Shown: positions 1-8,469 of the stretch, in pieces | Layout of the letters: each line of letters opens with the position of its first letter | Position numbering within the stretch: the first letter of the stretch is position 1 | Assembly: GCA_002067235.1 (NCBI GenBank) | Contig: MVQP01000026.1 | Span: forward strand, 1-32,557 | Length of the DNA stretch: 32,557 bases | Origin: Syntrophorhabdus sp. PtaB.Bin047 | GTDB lineage: Bacteria; Desulfobacterota; Syntrophorhabdia; Syntrophorhabdales; Syntrophorhabdaceae | Direction: 5' to 3' | Notes under the pieces: generated by a model | Seen by the model: only the letters and a program-made list of their open reading frames with translations | Databases searched by the model: none | Told to the model about the DNA's origin: nothing | Translations under genes and position numbers: made by a program

Positions 1-9
1 CGGAAGAGC

Positions 10-699
10 TCAGCCGTCCGAGAGAAACTCAAGCAGGGCAAGGTGGTCGTCAATAGAACCATCCGCCTCGAGGGCGCTGTTCTTGTAAGCCACGAACCTG
101 ACCCCCGAGGACCGCGCCGTGCCCATGTCGACCTCGGAATCGCCGATATACAGGGTGGCCTCGCGCCTTACATTCAATGTCTCGAGGATCTTCTCGACCC
201 CTTCGGGGTCCGGCTTTGACTTCGCCTGAAGTATCGTCCCTGCGGGCCCCCCATCGCTCCCGGCCTGGGCCTGATGAGTGGCGGTCACCACAACGTCGAA
301 ATACCGCCATAACCCGTAGCGTTCCATGACATGTTTCATCGAAGTCGTCCGGTTGGTGCTTATCGCCCGCGATATGCCCCGGGTCTTCAGCGCCTCCAGG
401 GTCTCCGTGACGTGGGGCTCCATCGTGAGGTAGGGGATGAAATCCCGGAAGTCTATGTTGCTCCTGAAAAACTCCTGGGCCCGGAGCTCGGATTCCGCAT
501 CGTTGCGGCAGATGTGAGCGATGGATTGAAAGACGGTGTGGGTGTGGCAATAGCGGAGCTCGTCGTCATCAAGCTCAGCACCGCGGGCGGCAAGGGCGAT
601 CATATTGTAGAGACGCCGGTTGGCGTCGAAGGAGTCGAAGAGCACTCCATCACAGTCGTAGATGACACAATCGACATCCCATTTCTTCTGCTGGTCCAT
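10..699 (-). CDS. HAD-superfamily hydrolase, phosphoglycolate phosphatase-like
   Basis: A 229-residue haloacid-dehalogenase-fold hydrolase, probably a small-molecule phosphatase of the cytoplasm. Motif I is near the N-terminus (IYDCDGVLFDS, first Asp the nucleophile, second the acid/base). Motif II is the Thr/Ser step in ISTNRTTS, motif III the Lys in SKPDPEG, and motif IV YIGDSEVDM with its acidic pair. A helical cap sits between motifs I and II, as in the Gph/PpaX group. I start at the ATG at 699 because GAGGAG lies 9 nt upstream; a TTG at 723 would add eight residues without a ribosome site. The gene is divergent from the HAD-like gene at 869. The family is sure; the substrate (phosphoglycolate, pyrophosphate or a sugar phosphate) cannot be read from the sequence. 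Confidence 0.85.
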   Translation of the reverse strand: MDQQKKWDVDCVIYDCDGVLFDSFDANRRLYNMIALAARGAELDDDELRYCHTHTVFQSIAHICRNDAESELRAQEFFRSNIDFRDFIPYLTMEPHVTETLEALKTRGISRAISTNRTTSMKHVMERYGLWRYFDVVVTATHQAQAGSDGGPAGTILQAKSKPDPEGVEKILETLNVRREATLYIGDSEVDMGTARSSGVRFVAYKNSALEADGSIDDHLALLEFLSDG

Positions 700-829
700 G
701 GTCCCATTCTCCTCGCACGGCAATCTCGAACCCTCTGCTTTTAAACCGTAAGTTGCAAAAAATCAAGAGAAAACCTGTGAGGAATATCGCTTAAAGACGC
801 AAATTAATGGTTCTAATTGCATTAATATA

Positions 830-838
830 TGCTACAAT
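830..838 (+). promoter_or_regulatory. Extended -10 promoter element
   Basis: TGCTACAAT is an extended -10 (TG-n-TACAAT) about 30 nt before the ATG at 869, in an AT-rich divergent intergenic region. No convincing -35 is seen at the usual spacing, which extended -10 promoters tolerate. Confidence 0.45.
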
Positions 839-868
839 TGTATGCGAAAGACTACCAAGGAGGCTATT

Positions 869-1339
869 ATGATAAGTGTTTCCGTTCCCGGATGGGGCGA
901 TCTCGATATTGAGTACCTGGTCATCGACTACAACGGGACCTGCGCCTTTGACGGAAAGATGAAGGAAAGCGTCAAGGAGATGCTCGAAAGGGTGTCCCGC
1001 TACATAAAGGTATTCATCATCACATCCGACACCTACGGCAACATAGACAGCGAAGGAAACACTATCGGTTTCAGTATCATCAAGGTGGGGAAAGAATCGA
1101 GCGCCCAGGAAAAAGCGAAGATAATCAAGGAACTGGGGCCCGAGAAGATAGTGGCCATCGGCAACGGCTCGAACGACGTATTGATGCTCAAGGAGGCGTC
1201 CCTGGGGATCGGCGTGATCGGCGAGGAAGGCTGCTCGAAGGATGTGCTCAGGGAGGCCGATTTTTTCGTAAAGGACATAAACGACGCGCTGAGCATCCTT
1301 CTCCATCCCGAGAGGATCGTCGCGACACTGAGAGACTGA
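869..1339 (+). CDS. Soluble P-type-ATPase-like HAD protein (COG4087 type)
   Basis: A 156-residue stand-alone HAD domain resembling the phosphorylation domain of P-type ATPases but without membrane segments. The nucleophile motif reads VIDYNGTCAFDG, the DxNGT variant of the P-type DKTGT. The closing motif is GNGSNDVLMLKEA, matching the GDGxNDxxML hinge. A conserved Lys lies near the middle (SSAQEKAKII). The start at 869 is set by AAGGAGG at 857-863, 5 nt upstream; an upstream ATG at 842 has no ribosome site. A hairpin plus T-run follows before secA. Such proteins are annotated as soluble ATPases or phosphatases; the physiological substrate is unknown. Confidence 0.8.
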   Translation: MISVSVPGWGDLDIEYLVIDYNGTCAFDGKMKESVKEMLERVSRYIKVFIITSDTYGNIDSEGNTIGFSIIKVGKESSAQEKAKIIKELGPEKIVAIGNGSNDVLMLKEASLGIGVIGEEGCSKDVLREADFFVKDINDALSILLHPERIVATLRD

Positions 1340-1362
1340 TAGGAATTAGGGAAAAGAACGGA

Positions 1363-1417
1363 CAGCTCAGGGCAGCCTTCCCAGTCACGAAGCATGGCCT
1401 GAGCTGAAGGTTTTTTT
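1363..1417 (+). terminator. Intrinsic terminator or attenuator ahead of secA
   Basis: CAGCTCAGG (1363-1371) is the exact reverse complement of CCTGAGCTG (1398-1406). The 26-nt loop is followed by AAGG and seven T (1411-1417). It ends the upstream HAD gene, but the T-run stops only 19 nt before the secA ATG, so it could also act as an attenuator. No separate secA promoter was identified downstream of it. Confidence 0.6.
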
Positions 1418-1436
1418 ACCGAAGGTACATAAGACC

Positions 1437-4052
1437 ATGATCGGAAACCTGATCAAGAAGATCGTCGGCACAAAGAACGAGCGCGAGCTCAAGCGCATTC
1501 AGCCCATCGTCGACAGGGCGAACGAGTTTGAAGACAGAATGAAAGCCTTGAGCGACGACGAGCTTAAGGCCATGACCCCGCATTTCAGGGAACGGCTCGC
1601 CGGCGGCGAAGAGCTCGACTCGCTCCTGCCCGAGGCCTTCGCCGTTGCCCGCGAAGCGGCCTGGCGCACCCTAGGAATGCGCCATTTCGACGTCCAGCTC
1701 ATCGGCGGCATCGTGCTGCACGAGGGCAGGATCGCCGAGATGGCAACAGGCGAAGGAAAGACCCTCGTCGCCACCCTGCCCGTCTACCTCAACGCCCTGA
1801 CGGGTCTCGGCGTCCATGTCGTCACCGTCAACGATTACCTCGCGAAGAGGGACGCCGAATGGATGGGACCTGTGTATCAATTTCTTGGCCTTTCCGTGGG
1901 TGTCATCGTCCACGACCTCGACGATGCGGCCCGCAAGCACGCCTACGGCTGCGACGTCACTTACGGGACGAACAACGAGTTCGGCTTCGACTACCTCCGC
2001 GACAACATGCACTACGACCTGGAAGACTGTGTCCAGCGCGAGTTCAACTATGCCATCGTCGACGAGGTGGACAGCATCCTCATCGACGAGGCAAGGACCC
2101 CGCTCATCATCTCCGGTCCCGCCGAGGAATCTACGGACAAGTATTACAGGATCAACAAGCTGATACCCCAGCTCAAACGCGAGCAGGACTTCATGATAGA
2201 CGAAAAGGCCCGCAGCGCCTACCTCACTGAGGACGGCGTCGCGAAGCTCGAGAGGATCCTCAACATCGAGAACCTCTACGACCCAAAGTACGTCGATTTC
2301 CTCCACCACATCAACCAGGCCCTGAGGGCTCATCAGCTCTTCGCCCGCGACGTGGATTACATCGTCAAGGACGGCCAGGTCGTCATCGTCGACGAGTTCA
2401 CGGGCAGGCTTATGCCCGGAAGGCGGTACAGTGAAGGGCTCCACCAGGCGCTCGAGGCCAAGGAGAACGTCAAGATAGAGAGGGAGAACCAGACCCTGGC
2501 CACGGTCACCTTTCAGAACTACTTCAGGATGTACAAGAAGCTCGCCGGCATGACGGGCACTGCCGACACGGAAGCCGTCGAGTTCAAGAAGATCTACAAC
2601 CTGGATGTCGTCGTCATCCCCACGAACAGGGAACTCATCAGGACGAACTTCCCCGACGTCGTCTACAGGACGGAGAAGGAGAAGTTCCGGGCCGCCGTGA
2701 AGGAGATAGAGGAACTCTACAACGCCGGAAAACCCGTCCTTGTGGGAACCCTCTCCATCGAGAAATCGGAAAGGGTCGCGGAGATGCTCAAACGCAGGGG
2801 CATCCCCCACAACGTCCTCAACGCGAAGAACCATGAGCGCGAGGCCGAGGTGGTGGCGCAGGCAGGGCGCTCGAAGGCGGTCACGATATCGACAAACATG
2901 GCGGGCCGCGGCACCGACATACTCCTTGGCGGCAATCCCGGATTCCTTGCCCTGTCCATGGCAAAAGGCGACAGGGACTCCGGAGAGTACGCGAAGGCCC
3001 TCGAGAAGGCAAAGGAGATATGCGCCGCCGACAAGGAAAAGGTCATCGCCCTCGGGGGTCTGCACATCCTCGGCACGGAACGCCACGAATCGCGGCGCAT
3101 CGACAACCAGCTGCGCGGCCGTGCCGGCAGGCAGGGAGATCCGGGATCGTCGCGCTTCTATGTCTCCCTCGAGGACGAGATCATGCGCCTCTTCGGCTCC
3201 GACAGGGTGTCGCCCATCCTGGGCAAGCTCGGCATGGACGAGGACACTCCCATCGAGCATCCCCTGATCACGAAGGCCATCGAGAACGCCCAGACGCGGG
3301 TCGAGGGCCACAACTTCGAGATACGCAAGTACCTCCTGGAATACGACAACGTTATGAACAAGCAGCGCGAGACCATCTACGGGATGCGCCGCGAGGTCAT
3401 GAAGAACGGGGACGTCCGGGAAAAGATCATGGAGATGGTGGATGAGATCTGCGAGGACATGGTGTTCGAGTGCGCCCCGGAGAAGGTATATCCTGAGGAA
3501 TGGGACCTCACAACGCTCAAGAACCGGATCTACGAGAATTTCCTCATCCACGTGGACTTCGCTATAGACGATGTGAAGAGCCTCACACGGGAGGGTCTCC
3601 TCGACAGGGTCATCGAAACGGTCAAATCCTTCTACGAGAAGAAATCCCAGGATTTCGGCGCAGACGAGATGCGGGCCGTCGAACGTTTCATCGTCCTCAA
3701 CTCCATCGACACCTTCTGGAAGGAGCACCTGCTCGCCCTCGATCACCTCAAGGAAGGCATAGGCCTCAGGGGCTACGGGCAGAAGGACCCCTTGAGAGAA
3801 TACCAGCGTGAGAGTTTCGACCTTTTCCTCGACATGGTGGAGAGGGCGAAATACGATACGGTGCGCAAGCTCTTCGCTGTCCAGCCCGCAAAGGAGCAGG
3901 AGGTGGAGTACCACGAGCCGGTGATGTTCTTCAACATGGGGGACGGCACGGCCAGCGCTGACACCGCCGGAAAGAAGGACAAAAAGGTGGGCCGCAACGA
4001 CCCCTGTCCCTGCGGCAGCGGGAAAAAATACAAGAAGTGCTGTGGACGGTAA
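1437..4052 (+). CDS. secA: Preprotein translocase ATPase SecA
   Basis: SecA is the cytoplasmic motor that pushes unfolded preproteins through SecYEG. The protein is 871 residues, normal length. It shows the Walker A step GEGKT near residue 106, the DEVD box near 210 followed by [14 protein letters not shown], the preprotein cross-linking domain, and the second nucleotide-binding domain with [10 protein letters not shown] and [19 protein letters not shown]. The tail is [13 protein letters not shown] at about 856-868, the zinc-binding SecB/ribosome-contact motif. The start follows GAAGG at 1421-1425. The gene is alone, with a terminator-like hairpin before it and a heptad-repeat palindrome after it. 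Identification is certain. Confidence 0.98.
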   Translation: MIGNLIKKIVGTKNERELKRIQPIVDRANEFEDRMKALSDDELKAMTPHFRERLAGGEELDSLLPEAFAVAREAAWRTLGMRHFDVQLIGGIVLHEGRIAEMATGEGKTLVATLPVYLNALTGLGVHVVTVNDYLAKRDAEWMGPVYQFLGLSVGVIVHDLDDAARKHAYGCDVTYGTNNEFGFDYLRDNMHYDLEDCVQREFNYAIVDEVDSILIDEARTPLIISGPAEESTDKYYRINKLIPQLKREQDFMIDEKARSAYLTEDGVAKLERILNIENLYDPKYVDFLHHINQALRAHQLFARDVDYIVKDGQVVIVDEFTGRLMPGRRYSEGLHQALEAKENVKIERENQTLATVTFQNYFRMYKKLAGMTGTADTEAVEFKKIYNLDVVVIPTNRELIRTNFPDVVYRTEKEKFRAAVKEIEELYNAGKPVLVGTLSIEKSERVAEMLKRRGIPHNVLNAKNHEREAEVVAQAGRSKAVTISTNMAGRGTDILLGGNPGFLALSMAKGDRDSGEYAKALEKAKEICAADKEKVIALGGLHILGTERHESRRIDNQLRGRAGRQGDPGSSRFYVSLEDEIMRLFGSDRVSPILGKLGMDEDTPIEHPLITKAIENAQTRVEGHNFEIRKYLLEYDNVMNKQRETIYGMRREVMKNGDVREKIMEMVDEICEDMVFECAPEKVYPEEWDLTTLKNRIYENFLIHVDFAIDDVKSLTREGLLDRVIETVKSFYEKKSQDFGADEMRAVERFIVLNSIDTFWKEHLLALDHLKEGIGLRGYGQKDPLREYQRESFDLFLDMVERAKYDTVRKLFAVQPAKEQEVEYHEPVMFFNMGDGTASADTAGKKDKKVGRNDPCPCGSGKKYKKCCGR

Positions 4053-4056
4053 AGAC

Positions 4057-4159
4057 GGTTCCAGGTTCCAGGTTCCAGGTTCCAGGCAAAAACTATTGTC
4101 TCTGAAGGCTTTTCTGGTTCTCCCTGAGACGTGAAACCTGAAACGTGAAACTTTCTTTT
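4057..4159. repeat. Heptad-repeat palindromic element A1 (secA-argJ)
   Basis: The left arm is four perfect GGTTCCA units (4057-4084). The right arm, in TGAAACN register (4125-4152), is four units whose complements are GTTTCA-like. The arms span exactly 96 nt around a 40-nt centre. The right arm runs straight into TTCTTTT (4153-4159) just before the argJ ribosome site. The structure recurs with other heptads elsewhere in the window. Confidence 0.8.
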
Positions 4160-4171
4160 GGAGGTTGGGTA

Positions 4172-5335
4172 ATGGCGAAGGTTCCGTTGATCGAGGGGAT
4201 TGAGTTTTCGGGGGTGGCTTCGGGGATCAAGGCCGAGGGGCTTGATCTCGGGCTTGTGGTGTTTCGCGAAGAGACGAATGTTCTCGCAGTCTATACCCGT
4301 AATCAGGTGAAAGCAGCCCATATCCTTTATGACCGCAGGATCGATAAAGGACCCGTACGCGCCATTGTGGTCAACAGCGGATGTGCCAACGCCTGCACCG
4401 GCAAGGAAGGCGTGGGCGATCTCACGGCGATCGCGTCAGGCCTGGCGCCGCTCATCGACGCCAACCTCAAGGAGATACTCTTTGCCTCCACCGGCGTCAT
4501 CGGCAAGAGGCTTCCCGCCGATGCCATGATATCGGCTCTGCCCGGGGCGGCGCGCCTCAGGAAGGAATCGGGCCTCAGAAGCTTTGCCCGAGCCATCATG
4601 ACGACGGACACATATCCCAAGATCGCCCACAGGACCTTCCAGGGGAAGAAGACGTACACGATCGCCGGAGTTGCCAAGGGCTCAGGCATGATCAATCCTC
4701 TCTTCGCCACGATGCTTGCCTTCGTTTTCACCGATTTCCCCGTCTCGCCCGAGAACGTGAGGCTCGACTTCGACCAGGCGGTCAGGGACAGCTTTGAGCG
4801 GATAACGGTGGATGGAGAATGCAGCACCAACGATACGGTCATGCTCTTCACGCGGCGCGGGCAGGAAGACGTCGACGCCCTGAAAAGCTTCAGAGAGGGA
4901 CTTCGCCAGGTCCTGAAAGAGCTTTCCATGATGGTAGTGCGCGACGGCGAAGGCGCCACAAGGGTGGCCCACATCATGGTGGAGGGGGCGCGGAAAAAGG
5001 ACTGGGCCGAGAAAATAGCCCGGCGCATCGCCCTGTCGCCGCTGACAAAAACGGCCTTTTTCGGCGCCGACCCCAACTGGGGCCGCATCATCGCCGCCGC
5101 GGGCGACGCGGGCGTCCCCCTTAACCCCTCGAAAGTGGACATCACCCTGCAGGGCGAGATGATCGCCAGGGGCGGGACGGAGATCCCCTTCAGCGAAAAG
5201 AAGATGAAGAAACTGATGGGCAGGAAGGAGATATCCGTCATCGTCAACCTCAATGACGGCAAGGCCTCCTTCGACATCTACACAACAGACCTCACATACG
5301 ATTACGTGAAGATAAACGCTTCATATAGAAGCTAG
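4172..5335 (+). CDS. argJ: Arginine biosynthesis protein ArgJ (ornithine acetyltransferase)
   Basis: ArgJ transfers the acetyl group from N-acetylornithine to glutamate, recycling acetyl in arginine biosynthesis; some members also acetylate glutamate with acetyl-CoA. The precursor is 387 residues. AKGSGMINP is followed by FATMLAFV, holding the Ala-Thr autocleavage site at which the protein splits into alpha and beta chains, the new N-terminal Thr being the nucleophile. Downstream are DGECSTNDTVML and GADPNWGRI, both family signatures. GGAGG at 4160-4164 lies 7 nt before the ATG at 4172; an ORF extension to 4145 reads through a repeat arm and is rejected. No other arg genes are adjacent. Confidence 0.96.
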   Translation: MAKVPLIEGIEFSGVASGIKAEGLDLGLVVFREETNVLAVYTRNQVKAAHILYDRRIDKGPVRAIVVNSGCANACTGKEGVGDLTAIASGLAPLIDANLKEILFASTGVIGKRLPADAMISALPGAARLRKESGLRSFARAIMTTDTYPKIAHRTFQGKKTYTIAGVAKGSGMINPLFATMLAFVFTDFPVSPENVRLDFDQAVRDSFERITVDGECSTNDTVMLFTRRGQEDVDALKSFREGLRQVLKELSMMVVRDGEGATRVAHIMVEGARKKDWAEKIARRIALSPLTKTAFFGADPNWGRIIAAAGDAGVPLNPSKVDITLQGEMIARGGTEIPFSEKKMKKLMGRKEISVIVNLNDGKASFDIYTTDLTYDYVKINASYRS

Positions 5336-5360
5336 AGGCGGGTGACAGGAATAGATAATA

Positions 5361-5456
5361 GGTGATGGGTTATGGTTGATAGGTGATGGGAAGAGCAGCA
5401 ACACGGTGCTTCGATATGCTTCCTTCCACCTATTACCTATTACCCATCACCTATCA
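5361..5456. repeat. Heptad-repeat palindromic element B1 (argJ-flagellar gene)
   Basis: The left arm 5361-5388 reads GGTGATG, GGTTATG, GTTGATA, GGTGATG. The right arm 5429-5456 reads CCTATTA, CCTATTA, CCCATCA, CCTATCA. Total span is 96 nt with a 40-nt centre whose ends (GGAAG/CTTCC) can also pair. It is followed by CCTGCCTTTTAG. It lies between two convergent genes, where it could serve as a bidirectional terminator. Confidence 0.8.
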
Positions 5457-5464
5457 CCTGCCTT

Positions 5465-5809
5465 TTAGCCTATGATATCCAGCAGCGACCCTATCATCTC
5501 GCCCTCGACCTTGAGCGCGTTGATGTTGGCCTCGTAGCCCCTCTGGGAGATAATCATGCGGGGGAATTCCTCGGCGAGCTCCACGTTCGAGAGCTCGCGC
5601 AGGGTGCCGTCCGTCTCCTGTATGATGGAGCCGGGTGTGTCCCGCTTCTCGATGCTCACCTCGGGCAGCCCGTTTGTGTCCTCAACAATGGTCGCTCTCG
5701 TCCTCTTGTACCCATCGGTGTTGACGTTGGCAATGTTGTTGGCTGTGTTCGACAGGGTCCTTGTGAAGGCCGACAGGCCGGATAGCGATGAACTGATTCC
5801 TGAGATCAT
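5465..5809 (-). CDS. Orphan flagellar basal-body rod (FlgC/FlgG-type) small protein
   Basis: A 114-residue protein that looks like the two ends of a flagellar rod/hook protein joined without the central domain. The N-terminus has the rod signature (SGLSAFTRTLSNTANNIANVNTDGYK region, about residues 8-33). The C-terminus has ELAEEFPRMIISQRGYEANINALK, matching the C-terminal rod helix. No other flagellar genes are nearby, so a structural role in a flagellum is not implied by context. I chose the ATG at 5809; a TTG at 5827 adds six residues and neither has a clear ribosome site. The domain is recognised; the function of this orphan family is not known to me. Confidence 0.75.
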   Translation of the reverse strand: MISGISSSLSGLSAFTRTLSNTANNIANVNTDGYKRTRATIVEDTNGLPEVSIEKRDTPGSIIQETDGTLRELSNVELAEEFPRMIISQRGYEANINALKVEGEMIGSLLDIIG

Positions 5810-5877
5810 GCATATGTTATCGGTCAAAAGAAAAAGGACTTAAGAAAATTTTTCAAGTTTCTTCCCCTTCCACTCAC

Positions 5878-5912
5878 CCCATGACCCATTGCCCATCACC
5901 TGTCTCTTTCTT
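5878..5912. repeat. Single heptad arm, family B (flagellar gene-kdsB)
   Basis: CCCATGA, CCCATTG and CCCATCA (5878-5898) run into CCTGTCTCTTTC. Only one arm is visible; no matching GG-rich arm lies upstream. The CTTTC tail matches the ends of the complete elements, so this looks like a decayed copy. It sits in the divergent region ahead of kdsB. Confidence 0.6.
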
Positions 5913-5929
5913 TTCCCTTCCCTGTCTAG

Positions 5930-5935
5930 TATAAT
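5930..5935 (+). promoter_or_regulatory. kdsB -10 box close to the start codon
   Basis: A perfect TATAAT lies 11 nt before the kdsB ATG, which has no Shine-Dalgarno sequence. Transcription would begin about 4-5 nt before the ATG, giving an almost leaderless message. The -35 region is weak (TTTCTT at 17-nt spacing). Confidence 0.5.
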
Positions 5936-5946
5936 GTGCGAGTCCC

Positions 5947-6678
5947 ATGAAAAAGCTCATCGTCATACCAGCGCGATACGAATCGACACGGCTCCCCGGG
6001 AAACCCCTTCTCGAGATAGCCGGCAAGCCCCTCATACAACTCGTCTACGAACGTGCCGCCGAATCCCGGCTCCAGAACGGGGTGATCGTGGCGACCGACG
6101 ACGAACGCATACTCCGTGCCGTCACAGCCTTCGGCGGCGACGCGGTGATGACGAGCCCCTCCTGCAGGAGCGGCACCGACAGGGTGTTTGAGGCCATAGG
6201 TGAGAGAGAGGCGGGTCTTGTCATCAATCTTCAGGGTGACGAACCCTTCATGCGCCCCGACATGGCGGACCTTCTCTTCTCCGTCATGGACAACGAAGAC
6301 CTCGACATGGCCACCCTGTGCTCACCCATCGCCGACGACAGGGAGTATCACGACCCCAACACCGTGAAGGTCGTCCTCGACGGCCGCGGTTTCGCCCTCT
6401 ATTTTTCCCGGTCTCCCATCCCCCACCTGAGAAACGGCGCGGCGAAACCCCTGCTCTACAAGCATATCGGCATCTATGCGTTCAAAAGGGACTTCCTGGA
6501 GCGTTTCGTGAAAATGCCGAGGAGCAGGCTCGAAGATCTGGAATCGCTCGAACAGCTTCGCGTCCTGGAGAACGGCTTCAGGATACGGGTCCTCACCACC
6601 CAGTACGACGGATTTGGCATCGATACCCCCGCCGACCTCCAGCGCGCAAGACTCACCCTCGACAGAAAGATAAGCTGA
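5947..6678 (+). CDS. kdsB: 3-deoxy-manno-octulosonate cytidylyltransferase (CMP-KDO synthetase)
   Basis: KdsB activates KDO with CTP to CMP-KDO, the donor for the LPS inner core, in the cytoplasm. The 243-residue length is normal. The N-terminal nucleotide-binding motif is IPARYESTRLPGKPL, followed by ATDDERI, SGTDRVFEA, LVINLQGDEPF and the later HIGIYAF, all standard for the family. LPGKPL and the metal-binding Asp in QGDEP are present. It implies an LPS-bearing Gram-negative cell. The gene stands alone, divergent from the flagellar-rod gene, with a -10 box very close to its start. Confidence 0.97.
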   Translation: MKKLIVIPARYESTRLPGKPLLEIAGKPLIQLVYERAAESRLQNGVIVATDDERILRAVTAFGGDAVMTSPSCRSGTDRVFEAIGEREAGLVINLQGDEPFMRPDMADLLFSVMDNEDLDMATLCSPIADDREYHDPNTVKVVLDGRGFALYFSRSPIPHLRNGAAKPLLYKHIGIYAFKRDFLERFVKMPRSRLEDLESLEQLRVLENGFRIRVLTTQYDGFGIDTPADLQRARLTLDRKIS

Positions 6679-6794
6679 CAACCCTGCACCGTAGAGACAG
6701 TTCCCCCCGCATCCGCCTTTCCACATCACTTTTCTGATTACAATGAAGGTATACGTGCTCTTACGTCAGACTACAGGCCATTCCCAGAGGCCCC

Positions 6795-6839
6795 GGAAAC
6801 CTTTGGACTCTGAGACTCTTGACCTCTTGAACCTTTCTT
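6795..6839. repeat. Degenerate heptad arm next to tRNA-Leu
   Basis: The stretch reads as loosely 7-nt-spaced words (GGAAACC, TTTGGAC, TCTGAGA, CTCTTGA, then CTTGAACC), ending in TTTCTTT right at the 3' end of the tRNA gene. It resembles a single right arm of the A-type elements, with the same TTCTTT end, but no left arm was found between it and kdsB. Confidence 0.4.
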
Positions 6840-6927
6840 TGGTGCCGGAGGCGGGGCTTGAACCCGCATGATCGCAAGGATCACCGGATTTTGAGTCCGG
6901 CGCGTCTGCCACTTCCACCACTCCGGC
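6840..6927 (-). tRNA. tRNA-Leu (CAA)
   Basis: The acceptor strands GCCGGAG and CTCCGGC pair, and CCA is encoded. The anticodon arm is CCGGA-CTCAAAA-TCCGG with anticodon CAA, reading UUG. There is a long class II variable arm, and the T-arm contains GGTTCAAGC. Length is 88 nt including CCA. It lies between kdsB and the porin, reading leftwards. Confidence 0.95.
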
Positions 6928-7003
6928 GTGCTTAATATTAAAGGGTTTGCTCCGCCTTTGTCAACTCTTCTCTTCGCGAAGATCGACCCCGATGATATCT
7001 TAC

Positions 7004-7028
7004 AAAAAAAGGGGCCCGAAGGCCCCTT
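7004..7028 (-). terminator. Intrinsic terminator of the porin gene
   Basis: On the minus strand AAGGGGCC, loop TTCG, GGCCCCTT is followed by an uninterrupted T tract. It lies 24 nt past the porin stop codon. The UUCG tetraloop and T-run make it a textbook terminator. Confidence 0.92.
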
Positions 7029-7051
7029 CTTGTCTTGCGTATATCTGTTTC

Positions 7052-8329
7052 TTAGAAGAAATACCAGGCGCCGAATCTGTAGATATCGGCCACGCCTGTG
7101 CGGTCGGCGACACCCGGGCCCACGCTGGCGGCGGGATTGCCATACTGGTTGTAGCCCGTGTAGTTCCGGACCCACTGGATACCGAACCTCATAGCCTGGT
7201 TCGCATCCCACAGCAGGTTGACGCCGTAGCTCTGGGTCATGTTGTAGTTGTTGACCATGAGACGGCGGGCGTAGTTGCTGGCGTTGTGTTTCAGGTAACC
7301 GTAGTTGCCGTTGAGGTGAAGGGCGTTGGTGATCCACCATGACAGGTTCGCCTGGAGGCCGAACTGCGTCGGGGCGGCGTAGGTGCCATCGGGCCTCTGG
7401 TAGGAGGCGTAGTTGGAATCGTAGAGCCAGCCGTTGCCGTTCAGGTTCTGGCCGACCCAGAAGTTACCGTTGAGGAGGACGGACATGGCCTTGTTGCCGG
7501 CCTTCTCGGGAACGATGGGTACTGAATACCGGAATGCCACCACCCAGGAATTCAGGGTATCATCCCTGTAGTCCGTGCCAGCCGCGTTGAGGTACGTCGT
7601 GCTGCTGCTGTTGTCCTTTCCATAGTAGCCGCCCAAGGCGAACTTCAGGTTGTGGGGGCCGATCTTGCCACAGCGGTCGGTCCAGTAGGCAACCTCGCCT
7701 TCGAGTCCCGGCCAGCTGCTTCTGGCGAAGCCGTCATTGGACTGACGGACGCCGCGGAAGCCTGACCACTCTGTCGCGGACGCAAGGCCGAACATGGCGT
7801 TGAACTCTTTCGTGAAGAAATAACGGAATGTCATCTGGGGAATCCTGATGCCCTTGAAATACTGGGCGAAATCAAGGATGCTGACCGTCGGGACGTAGTA
7901 GGGCATGCCAAACTGCTGCCAGTTCTGGCCCATCATCAACTCTGCAGACTGCCAGTTCAATTTCATGAAGGCGTGCCTGAGCTGGAATCCACCATACTGG
8001 TTGCCCGTTGACGTGCCGCGGAAGTCGCCTTCGATGAAGGCGCTCGTCTTGGCGCCCCACAGGTCGGGACCCTTGATGAGGAAGTTGAAACGGGTCTCAG
8101 CACCGCTCATGAAGGTGTTGCCGTACTCGTCGGCAAAAACCTTGCGTGAGGATGAGCTTGACCGGGAAGCGTTGACCGCATCCGCGTTGGCGTTCTGTGA
8201 GGTCCAGCCGAGGTCGAACTTCACGAAGCCGCCGAATGTGACATCGTATCTGCTTGTCATGCTGCCTGCGTTGCTCACTACAGGAATAACAAGGAACAAT
8301 GCAAGCATAACCAATACTAACTTCTTCAT
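7052..8329 (-). CDS. Outer-membrane porin-like beta-barrel protein
   Basis: A 425-residue exported protein. MKKLVLVMLALFLVIPVVSN is a signal peptide with likely cleavage after SNA. The mature part has alternating aromatic/polar strands, many Gly, Asn and Tyr, and ends FGAWYFF with a C-terminal Phe as required for BAM-dependent insertion. It resembles DcaP/OprB-type porins, and a passive channel for small solutes is inferred. AAGGAGG (8335-8341) lies 5 nt before the ATG at 8329; a GTG further upstream with its own GGGAGG reads in frame but would bury the signal peptide. It has a strong promoter and terminator of its own, so it is probably abundant. The substrate is unknown. Confidence 0.85.
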   Translation of the reverse strand: MKKLVLVMLALFLVIPVVSNAGSMTSRYDVTFGGFVKFDLGWTSQNANADAVNASRSSSSSRKVFADEYGNTFMSGAETRFNFLIKGPDLWGAKTSAFIEGDFRGTSTGNQYGGFQLRHAFMKLNWQSAELMMGQNWQQFGMPYYVPTVSILDFAQYFKGIRIPQMTFRYFFTKEFNAMFGLASATEWSGFRGVRQSNDGFARSSWPGLEGEVAYWTDRCGKIGPHNLKFALGGYYGKDNSSSTTYLNAAGTDYRDDTLNSWVVAFRYSVPIVPEKAGNKAMSVLLNGNFWVGQNLNGNGWLYDSNYASYQRPDGTYAAPTQFGLQANLSWWITNALHLNGNYGYLKHNASNYARRLMVNNYNMTQSYGVNLLWDANQAMRFGIQWVRNYTGYNQYGNPAASVGPGVADRTGVADIYRFGAWYFF

Positions 8330-8407
8330 TCTTGCCTCCTTAAGATTTTTTTTCGCATCCTTATACACTATTGTCGCCACTCCACCTCCCTTAATTAAGT
8401 TTTTTTA

Positions 8408-8436
8408 ATAATACCAACCCCCCCTGGGGCTGTCAA
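8408..8436 (-). promoter_or_regulatory. Strong sigma70-type promoter for the porin
   Basis: On the minus strand TTGACA (8436-8431), a 17-nt spacer and TATTAT (8413-8408). This leaves a leader of about 70 nt before the ATG at 8329, containing the palindrome CTTAATTAAG (8390-8399). Confidence 0.8.
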
Positions 8437-8469
8437 GCAAAAAATTAATATCTTTTAATGAAAAATTCG

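Noticed and set aside
1671-3914. A 747-codon minus-strand open frame opposite secA
   Set aside because: It is a shadow of GC-rich secA codon bias; the protein has no recognisable motif and secA is certain.
6771-7340. A minus-strand reading frame over tRNA-Leu and the porin end
   Set aside because: It spans a tRNA, a terminator and an out-of-frame part of the porin gene, with no coding character.
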